From a virus: a DNA stretch of 54,514 bases. The notes beneath the pieces are model-generated. The model saw only the letters and a list, made by a program, of their open reading frames with translations, searched no databases and was not told the origin of the DNA. How positions within the stretch are numbered: position 1 is the first letter of the stretch; every line of letters begins with the position of its first letter. The DNA is taken from the IMG/VR virus record IMGVR_UViG_3300025099_000028, positions 1-54,514 of that record. One strand, given 5' to 3'. Shown piece by piece: positions 13,942-22,401 of this stretch. The position numbers and the translations under genes were made by a program.

Positions 13942-16116
13942 ATGCTGAATGGAATGATAAACTCAATATCTGGAGCAAGTGTTTCTGGTGGAAGTTCTGC
14001 TGAAATACATTCAGATAAAACTAGAGATAATTATGGAATGGGTGAAAATCTAGTATTTAATACTAATTCTACTAACAATATAGCTATTGGTGAAGATGCT
14101 TTAAATAGTACTGGTAATGCTGCTCACTATAATATTGCTCTTGGTACTGAGGCTTTAACTGCAAATGCTACAGGCGATGGTAATGTAGGTATAGGTCATG
14201 GTGCTGGAAAGATGCTTGTAACAGGTATTAATAATGTTATAATAGGTTATGGGGCTATGGATGCAGCAGCTGGAAGTGAGGAATATAATGTAGTTATAGG
14301 TAGTGATGCTATGGGTGCAGTTGATGAAGGCACAGGTGGAGGTTCGGCTAATTCTAATATTGCCATAGGGCATGAAGCTGCAAAAGGTGCTGATTTTGCT
14401 GGGGCTAATAGAAGTTTTATTGGTCATGTTGCTATTGGTCATCAAGCATTAGCAACAGGTAGTACAACTACTTCTACCACAGGAAATGTAGCTATAGGGT
14501 ATCAGGCTCTTACTGCAAGTGAAGGAGTAGGTGGTCAAGTAGCTATTGGCTATCAAGCTGGAAAAGCTTTAACAGATGGAGTTGCCAATCTAGCCATTGG
14601 TTATAATGCTATGCTAGAGCATACTACAGGTGGATACAATATAGCTATTGGTTATGGGGCTATGGATGATACAGGGGCGAATGATTGCCCTGAATCTACA
14701 GATAATGTATTTATAGGTTATCATTCTGGTGGTGGTACATGGACTACAGATGATTCCAATTACAATGTAGGTGTAGGAAACTATACTATGGATTTCCAAA
14801 TGAATGGGGCTATACATAATTCAGCTCTAGGGTATCATGCATTAGGGGGAATAACAAGTGGGACTAATAATACAGCTCTTGGTAGTAATGCTGGATTGTC
14901 TGTTAGTACAGGGATAAATAATACATTCGTTGGTAGTGGCTGTGGAGATGCAGTTACTACTACAAACAATAATACAGCTGTTGGTTATGCTGCTTTATCG
15001 GCAGGAGCTGGAGTTGGAAATACTGCTATGGGATATTCAGCAGGGACTAATCTTACTTCTGGTACATATAATACTGCTATAGGCTATAACGCTATGCAGA
15101 CTTCTGCAGCTACACACAACGCTGTTGCTATAGGCTCACACGCACTATATAGTGCTAGTGCAGATGATACTAATGGCACAGTTGCTATTGGTCAAGCTGC
15201 CGCATACAAGTATGCTCCTACTTCTGGAGGTACTTATACTGGAGCATCTACTATCATCGGATACCATGCTGGATATGATGATACTGGGGCTGGAGGAGGA
15301 CTAACAACAGGAATACAAAATACTGCTGTAGGGCATGAAACTTTAGGTGCTAATGCAGGAGATGGAGTTGCCTTAACAGGTAGTGGTAATACTGTAATGG
15401 GATATAGGGCTGGGTATGGGCTGAATGGTAGTTCCTCTTATAATACATTGATTGGTCGTCAAGCAGGAGATGCCGTGACTACAGGTGCAGGGAATACTGC
15501 TGTTGGTTATAATGCAGATGTACCAGCTCAAGGAACTTATCAAACAGCTATAGGTTATGCTGCTGTATCTCAAAATAACAATGAAACTCGTGTAGGAATG
15601 CATGGTGGGTTTCAATTTTACAGCAGAGAGATTACCTGTGATTTAGGGGGGGGTGCTGAAAATGACCCTGCCCACGCAACTCCTATAGGTAAAATCCCAC
15701 GATATGCCGTTATCACAAGAGCAACAGCAGTAGTGATTGGATTAAGTTCTGATGCTAATCATACTTTAAAGCTTGTACTAGCTACAGATGGAACTGGTGC
15801 AGATAATACTGCATTAAGCGGAGTGCAAGAGGTCATTGGAGCAGGTGCATCTAACTCATGGAGTTCTACAGGTGCAGCTGGAGCAGCCGCTGATATAAAT
15901 GTCGCAAGTGGAGCTGTTGAAAAAACAGCATATACAGCAATCCCTTATGACCCAGCAGGGGCAACAGATTCAGGTCTTGCAGCCTTAGATACAACTGGAG
16001 GAGATTTATCTCTATACTTAGCTTTTGCAGATACTAATTACACTAATGGTGATTCATCTAACCCAAGTACAGCACCTATAGTTAGAGTATATATAGAGTT
16101 CGCAGGTCAAGATTAA
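13942..16116 (+). CDS. Tail fibre with YadA-head-like repeats (724 aa)
   Basis: Residues about 46-555 hold some 28 copies of a short motif, N-(T/I/V)-A-(I/V)-G-Y-x-A-x, separated by 7-16 residues rich in Gly, Thr and Ser. This is the pattern of the left-handed beta-roll in YadA/Hia-type trimeric adhesin heads, also used in phage fibres. The first 45 residues probably attach to the virion, and the last 170 (from FYSREITCDLGGG) form a separate beta-rich tip. Probably a trimeric receptor-binding fibre. It follows the preceding gene by 1 nt. Confidence 0.8.
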   Translation: MLNGMINSISGASVSGGSSAEIHSDKTRDNYGMGENLVFNTNSTNNIAIGEDALNSTGNAAHYNIALGTEALTANATGDGNVGIGHGAGKMLVTGINNVIIGYGAMDAAAGSEEYNVVIGSDAMGAVDEGTGGGSANSNIAIGHEAAKGADFAGANRSFIGHVAIGHQALATGSTTTSTTGNVAIGYQALTASEGVGGQVAIGYQAGKALTDGVANLAIGYNAMLEHTTGGYNIAIGYGAMDDTGANDCPESTDNVFIGYHSGGGTWTTDDSNYNVGVGNYTMDFQMNGAIHNSALGYHALGGITSGTNNTALGSNAGLSVSTGINNTFVGSGCGDAVTTTNNNTAVGYAALSAGAGVGNTAMGYSAGTNLTSGTYNTAIGYNAMQTSAATHNAVAIGSHALYSASADDTNGTVAIGQAAAYKYAPTSGGTYTGASTIIGYHAGYDDTGAGGGLTTGIQNTAVGHETLGANAGDGVALTGSGNTVMGYRAGYGLNGSSSYNTLIGRQAGDAVTTGAGNTAVGYNADVPAQGTYQTAIGYAAVSQNNNETRVGMHGGFQFYSREITCDLGGGAENDPAHATPIGKIPRYAVITRATAVVIGLSSDANHTLKLVLATDGTGADNTALSGVQEVIGAGASNSWSSTGAAGAAADINVASGAVEKTAYTAIPYDPAGATDSGLAALDTTGGDLSLYLAFADTNYTNGDSSNPSTAPIVRVYIEFAGQD

Positions 16117-16145
16117 ATAAAACTTAAATAAAAAGGAAAGTAACG

Positions 16146-16463
16146 ATGCGATATAAAGACTGGAGCACATTAAAAGCTGCTGGTAAAGTATCTTTTAAAG
16201 AGATAGCAGCAGTAGCACAAGTAGACGAAGTGCTTAATAAAGATGGAAGCATTAAGACAGCTGGCGTTTCATCTCAAAAAGCATATACTGTGCTTGAAAG
16301 GAAATCTTACGATCCAGATACAGGGGCAGAATCTACTGTTGAAGAGAGATTAAGTCAAGTTGATTTGGAACGTAGAAAGTCAGAACTTACAGCTGAACTA
16401 GCAAAAGTACAAGCCGAACTTACGGAAGTTGGCAAAATGATAACTGCAATCAAAAAGGTATAA
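16146..16463 (+). CDS. Small fibre-associated protein with coiled coil (105 aa)
   Basis: The N-terminal half is mixed (VSFKEIAAVAQVDEVLNKDG); the last 35 residues form a clear coiled coil (LERRKSELTAELAKVQAELT). AAAGGAAAG lies before ATG 16146. Its place after the fibre suggests an assembly chaperone or small structural part. No family is recognised. Confidence 0.6.
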   Translation: MRYKDWSTLKAAGKVSFKEIAAVAQVDEVLNKDGSIKTAGVSSQKAYTVLERKSYDPDTGAESTVEERLSQVDLERRKSELTAELAKVQAELTEVGKMITAIKKV

Positions 16464-16465
16464 TA

Positions 16466-16687
16466 ATGAAAACTAAAAAGGTAACATCTAAAGAAGTAAC
16501 TGATTCTAAAGTATCTGAAAATGGAACAATAGATAAACCAACTCCTGAAGAAGAGTTAGAATCTATTAAGTTGCAATATCAAGATTCAATAGAAAAGCAG
16601 CAACAATACGCTGCTATTGCTCAAAGATGTTTGGGAGCGATTGAAATTCTCGAGAGATTAATCGGAATCGAGGATACTAGTGAGTGA
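16466..16687 (+). CDS. Small helical protein (73 aa)
   Basis: A Lys/Glu-rich N-terminus is followed by a helix (EEELESIKLQYQDSIEKQQQ) and AIEILERLIGIED. It is coupled to the previous gene (2-nt gap) and overlapped at its end by the holin-like gene starting GTG at 16680. No family is recognised; its size and place resemble small proteins in phage lysis regions. Confidence 0.6.
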   Translation: MKTKKVTSKEVTDSKVSENGTIDKPTPEEELESIKLQYQDSIEKQQQYAAIAQRCLGAIEILERLIGIEDTSE

Positions 16688-16826
16688 TTCACTTAAAGCT
16701 ATAGGGACTAGTGCCGGAACTATATTAGTTAATGTATGGGAGCTAGTCCCTGAGGCACTAGGAGTTGTATTGATCGTAATGAATATAATCTATATATGGC
16801 TCAAAATCAAGAGATTATCTAAATAA
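16680..16826 (+). CDS. Holin-like small membrane protein (48 aa)
   Basis: The GTG start at 16680 overlaps the end of the previous gene and follows GAGG at 7 nt. One strong membrane segment (LGVVLIVMNIIYIWL, about residues 28-42) is followed by a basic tail KIKRLSK, after a partly hydrophobic N-half (GTILVNVWELVPEA). That layout fits a small holin or pinholin-type protein. Holins vary too much in sequence for certainty, and the gene is short enough to be missed by automatic callers. Confidence 0.5.
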   Translation: MSDSLKAIGTSAGTILVNVWELVPEALGVVLIVMNIIYIWLKIKRLSK

Positions 16827-16844
16827 ACTAATCAGGGAGAGAAG

Positions 16845-17630
16845 ATGGGTAGATGGAAAAAGGGAACTGTTAAAAGGGCAATTGTAACCCCAGACAAACA
16901 TTTCCCCCTTGCAGATAAACCAGCAATGAATTGTTTAACACAAGCAATCGAAATAGTTAAACCAGATATATATATTGATCTGGGTGATGTGGGAGAATGG
17001 AGTGGCTGCTCCCATTGGCAATGGAATAGAAAGAAGAGGCCACCACTAGAGTATCAAATGCCATTTATTGATGAAGATATACATGATGTTAATGAGGGTA
17101 TGGATCAGGTGGACAAGGCTTTAGATAAGGCCAAGTGCAGGCAGAGGCATATGATCGAAGGAAATCATGATGCTTGGATGAATGCCTTTGTTGCAGAAAA
17201 TCCCTTCTTAAAGAGCGACTACTTATTTAAGAATGCGGTCAGGCTTAAAGAGAGAAAGTATAATTATCATAAAAATGGTGATTTTTTAACAATAGGGAAG
17301 TTAAACTTTTATCATGGGAATCATTACGCTACTATCAATCATGCTCGCAATCACTTAGCTAAGCTTGGTACTAATGTAATGTATGGGCATCACCATGATA
17401 TACAGCAGGCTAGTGTCACTCACTTAGGTGGGCAGAAATCTGCTTGGAGTATTGGATGCTTAAAAGATATGAGCAAAGAGAAAAATGCATGGTTAGGTGG
17501 AAGACAGCACAATTGGTCTCATGCCTTTGCCGTAGTAGACTTCTATGATAAGGGACTGTTTACTGTCCATGTCGTACAGATAGTAAATGGAAAGACAAGT
17601 TTATGGGGAGAAGTACTGGATGGTAATTAA
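16845..17630 (+). CDS. Metallophosphoesterase (calcineurin-like, 261 aa)
   Basis: A two-metal phosphoesterase that could act on nucleic acids, nucleotides or phosphoproteins. The motifs are in order: D17-x-H19 (TPDKHF), D45-x-x-D48 (DLGDVGEW), G106-N-H-D109 (EGNHDAW), H157-x-x-H160 (YHGNHY) and H182-x-H184 (GHHHD). All metal ligands of the family are present, so it is likely active. GGGAGAG precedes ATG 16845, and its stop overlaps the next start (TAATG). Its place between holin-like genes is unusual for this enzyme; the substrate is unknown. Confidence 0.85.
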   Translation: MGRWKKGTVKRAIVTPDKHFPLADKPAMNCLTQAIEIVKPDIYIDLGDVGEWSGCSHWQWNRKKRPPLEYQMPFIDEDIHDVNEGMDQVDKALDKAKCRQRHMIEGNHDAWMNAFVAENPFLKSDYLFKNAVRLKERKYNYHKNGDFLTIGKLNFYHGNHYATINHARNHLAKLGTNVMYGHHHDIQQASVTHLGGQKSAWSIGCLKDMSKEKNAWLGGRQHNWSHAFAVVDFYDKGLFTVHVVQIVNGKTSLWGEVLDGN

Positions 17631-17893
17631 TGGATATATTTGCAATAGTAGAGAAGTTTGGAATACCGGTAGCTGTTGCTATGGCTTTCGGTTTCTTTAT
17701 ATGGAAGCAAAACAAATTCATTCAAGATACCTTGATGGAGGAATTAGAAGAGAGTTTTAAAAGATTGGAAGGCATTATCATACAGTTGATCAATCAACAA
17801 AAGTTAATGCAAATAGAGCAAAAAGGGATTGAAAAATCCTTTAAGTCAATAGTAACAATAATATCAAAGTTAATGAAAAAGGATACAAAATGA
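17630..17893 (+). CDS. Holin-like protein, BhlA/UviB type (87 aa)
   Basis: One N-terminal membrane segment (about residues 8-24, KFGIPVAVAMAFGFFIW) leads into a charged, coiled-coil-like cytoplasmic tail. This is the layout of BhlA/UviB-type holin-like proteins. It is coupled at both ends (TAATG upstream, ATGA downstream). A lysis role is plausible but not proven by sequence. Confidence 0.55.
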   Translation: MDIFAIVEKFGIPVAVAMAFGFFIWKQNKFIQDTLMEELEESFKRLEGIIIQLINQQKLMQIEQKGIEKSFKSIVTIISKLMKKDTK

Positions 17894-18087
17894 GTATATT
17901 TAGCAAATTAGGGGATGACATTATAGATGAAGTATTTAATGATGAACTACAAAAAGAAGTAGTAAAGGCATTAAATGACAGTGTTGATATTCCTTTCTTA
18001 TCAGAGAAGACAGAAGAGAAGATTATGAATGCAGTATATGATACTGTTGAAGGCGTAATAAAGGCGGCGTTAAAGAAAGCATTATAA
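17890..18087 (+). CDS. Small helical protein, unknown (65 aa)
   Basis: Acidic first half (LGDDIIDEVFNDELQKEVV), then an amphipathic helix ending VIKAALKKAL. The start and stop overlap neighbours (ATGA and TAATG), so it is co-translated with the holin-like gene. Possibly a lysis or tail accessory protein. No family is recognised. Confidence 0.6.
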   Translation: MSIFSKLGDDIIDEVFNDELQKEVVKALNDSVDIPFLSEKTEEKIMNAVYDTVEGVIKAALKKAL

Positions 18088-18218
18088 TGCATAAAGAAAA
18101 GAAAGATCCTCGTGTTGAAGATTGGGAAAGATATGAGGGGAATGGCGATGAGTTATATTCATATTTAAAGAAAAAAGGGAAGCATCAACGTGCCGAAAAA
18201 AAGCCTAAAAATAGATAA
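18087..18218 (+). CDS. Short charged protein (43 aa)
   Basis: The ATG overlaps the previous stop (TAATG). The protein is very polar (begins MHKEKKDPRVEDWERYEG) and Lys-rich at the end. It overlaps the first 29 bases of the 1403-aa gene in another frame. Coupling supports it; function is unknown. Confidence 0.5.
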   Translation: MHKEKKDPRVEDWERYEGNGDELYSYLKKKGKHQRAEKKPKNR

Positions 18219-21200
18219 ATTTGAAGGGGGATTAGTAAATCACTACAACTCTCGAGATATCCCTGATAACTCTCTAGTAGAAGCACAAGATGTTATGGTA
18301 GATATATTGGGCAAGATACGTCTTATGGGATCTCATAATATATATGTTGATGGAGATCTTCCTTTAGATAATTTATTGGCTCAATGTTCTCCTGGATATG
18401 GATTATATGCATTTTCTGCCGATTACAATATGGCGGATGAAAGTGAAGAAATAGAAATGCTAGCCCTACAAAGGGCTGGGTCTATTGGGATATTTGATAG
18501 AACATTAAATTCAGATCAAATTATCCTCACAAATGATAATAGCCCTAGCATGGGACACAAATGTAAGCCAACATTCTTTTATATTAATGGAGCATTAAGA
18601 GTATCAGACGGGTATATTGAAGATGTAGATTCTGCAGGGGCTCAATCTCATGATGAGATAGATAATAAATGGTTTGGATATATAAATAGGACTTTATTTC
18701 CAGGGCTAGCTGAGCCGGATCCCACGGTAGATAGGAATTTAGGTTGGACTGATGAGATTCAAGAGTTGGTTACTCCAGCAGCAAGTGCATTAGCATCTGC
18801 GACAACCCCTGCTGCAGGAAGCTTAGGTATAGTAACTTCATGGGTTACAGATAATTCAGAGGGGGAATGGCATAGCGGCCAATTGGATACTTTAACATTC
18901 GGATATTCATGGCTATATGATGATGAAAAGCAAGAATCTAAGATAGTCCTGTGTACCGGATCAGATAATGTAGATGGGACTGAAGACCAGGCATTAAGAT
19001 TACAAGTATACATTAATAATACAGACTTTTCTGGTGTTCCCAATAGAGTAACTGGATTTAGAATTTACTGGATGGGTGAAGGTGGTGATTTATTTGAAGA
19101 TCCATTCCAATTAGCTGAGGGGAGTTTTGTTGATGGCACTATGACAGGGCATAATAATACTGTTGTTAATTTTTCAGTCAGCGGTGATTACTATATAACT
19201 CCGGCAGCAGGAAGTGCTTTAACCTTGCCAACCCAGCCAGCATTAACTTTTAGATTAGTTAATGGATATAAGCATGATGTAGACTCTATTATAGCTAGGT
19301 ATAAAACTGCTGTAATAGCTAATGGAGTAGCTTACATTGGGAATTTACGGCAAAATGGTAGAAACTATCATGATCGAATGATTAAGTCTGCAATTGGTCC
19401 TGATGGAAAGGGATTCTTTGATGTATTCCCTTCTGATAATTTCTTAGATGTAGCCGTACAAGATGGGGATGCAATAACCGCATTAGAGGAATTTTCCGAT
19501 AGATTACTACAGTTTAAGCGAAAAAGCTTATATATTATTAATATCTCTGGAGACTTTGAATATATAGAGGCTCATCATCTTCATATGGGAGTAGATAATG
19601 CCTCGGCTGTAACAAAAGTAGCAGAAGGAATAGCATGGGTTAATACTAGTGGATGCTATCTTTTTAATGGCGAGGGGGTTATTAATCTTATTACTAATAA
19701 AATTAATCCTTTTGAATGGAAAAAGTTTATAGGTACTACTGGAATGATTGGCTATATTGGCACAAGACAGCAACTTGTTATTGCAGGGACCTTTAGTGCT
19801 ACAGAGGGGCCTCAAGATATATACATATATGATATTCGGACAGGATCGTGGACTATTGGAAGAGATAAGCTTCCTTCTAATACTAAATCAAATTTTATTA
19901 GCAGCTATAAAAATACATTATTGTTTGCATCAAATGATACTAATGATGAAGAATCTCTAGATATAAGGACTCTTTCTGCAGTAACATCCTATATAGACGG
20001 AGTATGGGAAATTCCTGATTTAGAAAATCTTGACTTTATAAATACTACATTAAATATTAATAGTATTCCTGTAACTAATACTTTTTCCTACTCTAACGAA
20101 GGGGCAGACCAAAGCCCCCAAGAAAAAATAGCTACTGAAATCGCTACTGGGCCTTATAGTAATAGACTTAACTGCAATCCAAGTGGGAATCCACTGCCTT
20201 TAGTTGTTACTATGGATGGCCATTTAACTGATGATTGTAGTGATAATATATCTGGTCCGATGGTCTTTAGCGTCCCTCCTGTTAGGTCTGCTGCAACTCA
20301 AGTTTTTACTGGATCTTTAAATCAAAATATTAGCAATACTTCAGGCAGCCCAGATTCATCAACTATGGATTTTACATTAACTGCATTGTCTGATTTCGGT
20401 GATAGACCTCACTTTGCTGCGGTAACAACAGAGCAGGGATATAGTGACACGACTAATGGGCAAGAAGTGCATATAGAGATGGACTGGGGAGCTGCAATGT
20501 GGAACGGAAGTGTCCAGAATAGCTCTAGAGATGGCTATTATGTGGCAGAGGGATCAGGTTATTGGTGTGGATTGCGTGCTGCAAGACAGGATGGATATTA
20601 TCTGCGAGCAATTCAGCCTGGTAAAACGTCTGGTATAAAATTATCTGGATTTACTTATACTACTTCTTATTTGGGAAATACTATAAATTCCTCTTTATTG
20701 AATGACTCTATGTTTTATCCAGTATTACGTTTTGATGAAAACGGTGGGGGTCAGGGTGAAGAAATAGTAAGGGCCGGCATGCTTCAGGCTGTGAATATGA
20801 CATGGGGTGCATATGCGTCTCTATATACTGCTGCTCATAGGGTTCAACTTTGGGGGATAATAACTGAGGATATTGGTTTAGGATATGGAGATAAGATTGT
20901 AGACGATAATATTGATTCAGATCTTGGATTTCAGATGAGCTCTTTAAGGCTAGATAGTATGTTCGAGCCAATTAATAACGATTTTTTACTAGCTATATCT
21001 TTTCCTCACCAAGTCGGGGGAGATATAGCCTCTCAATATACAAACACGGGCAATTATTACGATGTATGTGTATCTATTGCTGCCGTAGGTACAGAGTGGA
21101 CGTTAACAATCACAGGGACTGATTCGATCGTAAATGAAAAAACCCTTATAACTGTTGCTAGCTATATAGATGACTGGGGGGCTGCGTGGAACTCCCCATA

Positions 21201-22401
21201 TTTTGATAATAATGGAGGTGGTAGTCTAGATTATTATAGGGATCAATATCTGACAAATGGTCAAGCTTGGTATAAACCTCATACAATTATAGTAAAAGAT
21301 GCTAATCATACCCCAGGACTTGATTGGTCTCCTCTAGAAGATATTGAAAAGTCTCAAACCTATCATGAATCATACACAATAACTAGTGCTGCGGGAAGTT
21401 TTACTGTGGAGCCCCCTAATACCGTAAGTCTTCCAAGTGAAGGAGCAGGAGGAAGAAAAATTATAGTTCCTAAAAGAGGTGCAGCACAGGATGGGGGGAT
21501 TGTTTTTAAGGCTACAGTCGAATCTTCTTCTGGAGTGGATACAGACTTAATCTATACTACTAATACTGATGACAATCCTTTAGAAATAGTAGAGGGATTT
21601 GACCAGGCGATTGCAGGAGAGAATACGAGCGATATGAATATTACAAGTGCTACTAAGGTTGAAGTAACCGATCTAAATATAGATGTTAAAGTTGATACTG
21701 GTGTCTATACTATAGAGGGGCCTGGACTTATTGCTGCAGGATTTACAGATGATATGGAAGTAGAATTAGTAGCTGGCGCAACTGGTGCTGCTGGCAGTAA
21801 TGATGGCAGTAGGTTCTTAATAACAAAGGTAGAGGCTACCGCATCGAGCGATGATATATTAACTATTAATCCAGCTGTCAATAATCCTTATAGCGGACTG
21901 TCAGCGCCTGCAGCACAGGATAACAAACATTATGATCTTAAGGGTGGAGCTATAATTATTGAAGATATGCCCCCACAGCCTAATAGCTCATCAGATTTTT
22001 CAGTTACAGGATCGGTGGAAAGTGGTAAAATAATTCTGCATGAGTTTACCAATAGTTCACATGATGATGAATTGTCAGTTAATAATACTTCCAGTGAAGT
22101 TAAAATTTTAACAAAAGAATTTGATTTTGGAGATTTAACTAAAAAGAAAAATATTATAGCACTATATATTACTCATAATAATCATGATAAGATAAAGGTT
22201 CAGTATATCATCAATAATGAGGCATCTGAAGAGATATCTCCTGAGGTTGTAGGTTCAAATATTAATATGCATACAGTAAAATATCCAATATTTGCAAAAA
22301 ACATTAGAACATTCCAAGTCTTATTAACTTCTAGAGAATCTATAACTAATTATGAGATAAACGATATTTCAGTTGTGTATAGAGAAAAACCTTCCAGATA
22401 A
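18190..22401 (+). CDS. Large tail (nozzle/hub-like) protein (1403 aa)
   Basis: The N-terminus (LKIDKFEGGLVNHYNSRDI, then NSLVEAQDVMVDILGKIR) has the 'F-GG-L...a-N-v...G-iR' pattern seen at the start of podovirus tail-tube or nozzle proteins, where it binds the connector. A beta-rich body follows, with many Asp/Gly/Ser loops and no enzyme motif. The start is GTG at 18190, preceded by AAGGGAAG; no better start is in frame. It is about twice the length of T7 or P22 equivalents, so it may carry additional adhesin domains in its C-half. Confidence 0.6.
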   Translation: MPKKSLKIDKFEGGLVNHYNSRDIPDNSLVEAQDVMVDILGKIRLMGSHNIYVDGDLPLDNLLAQCSPGYGLYAFSADYNMADESEEIEMLALQRAGSIGIFDRTLNSDQIILTNDNSPSMGHKCKPTFFYINGALRVSDGYIEDVDSAGAQSHDEIDNKWFGYINRTLFPGLAEPDPTVDRNLGWTDEIQELVTPAASALASATTPAAGSLGIVTSWVTDNSEGEWHSGQLDTLTFGYSWLYDDEKQESKIVLCTGSDNVDGTEDQALRLQVYINNTDFSGVPNRVTGFRIYWMGEGGDLFEDPFQLAEGSFVDGTMTGHNNTVVNFSVSGDYYITPAAGSALTLPTQPALTFRLVNGYKHDVDSIIARYKTAVIANGVAYIGNLRQNGRNYHDRMIKSAIGPDGKGFFDVFPSDNFLDVAVQDGDAITALEEFSDRLLQFKRKSLYIINISGDFEYIEAHHLHMGVDNASAVTKVAEGIAWVNTSGCYLFNGEGVINLITNKINPFEWKKFIGTTGMIGYIGTRQQLVIAGTFSATEGPQDIYIYDIRTGSWTIGRDKLPSNTKSNFISSYKNTLLFASNDTNDEESLDIRTLSAVTSYIDGVWEIPDLENLDFINTTLNINSIPVTNTFSYSNEGADQSPQEKIATEIATGPYSNRLNCNPSGNPLPLVVTMDGHLTDDCSDNISGPMVFSVPPVRSAATQVFTGSLNQNISNTSGSPDSSTMDFTLTALSDFGDRPHFAAVTTEQGYSDTTNGQEVHIEMDWGAAMWNGSVQNSSRDGYYVAEGSGYWCGLRAARQDGYYLRAIQPGKTSGIKLSGFTYTTSYLGNTINSSLLNDSMFYPVLRFDENGGGQGEEIVRAGMLQAVNMTWGAYASLYTAAHRVQLWGIITEDIGLGYGDKIVDDNIDSDLGFQMSSLRLDSMFEPINNDFLLAISFPHQVGGDIASQYTNTGNYYDVCVSIAAVGTEWTLTITGTDSIVNEKTLITVASYIDDWGAAWNSPYFDNNGGGSLDYYRDQYLTNGQAWYKPHTIIVKDANHTPGLDWSPLEDIEKSQTYHESYTITSAAGSFTVEPPNTVSLPSEGAGGRKIIVPKRGAAQDGGIVFKATVESSSGVDTDLIYTTNTDDNPLEIVEGFDQAIAGENTSDMNITSATKVEVTDLNIDVKVDTGVYTIEGPGLIAAGFTDDMEVELVAGATGAAGSNDGSRFLITKVEATASSDDILTINPAVNNPYSGLSAPAAQDNKHYDLKGGAIIIEDMPPQPNSSSDFSVTGSVESGKIILHEFTNSSHDDELSVNNTSSEVKILTKEFDFGDLTKKKNIIALYITHNNHDKIKVQYIINNEASEEISPEVVGSNINMHTVKYPIFAKNIRTFQVLLTSRESITNYEINDISVVYREKPSR

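Noticed and set aside
13942-16116. Regular short repeats that could look like a CRISPR or tandem DNA repeat array
   Set aside because: The repeats are at the protein level inside a long open frame; DNA copies vary at codon positions and spacers are coding.
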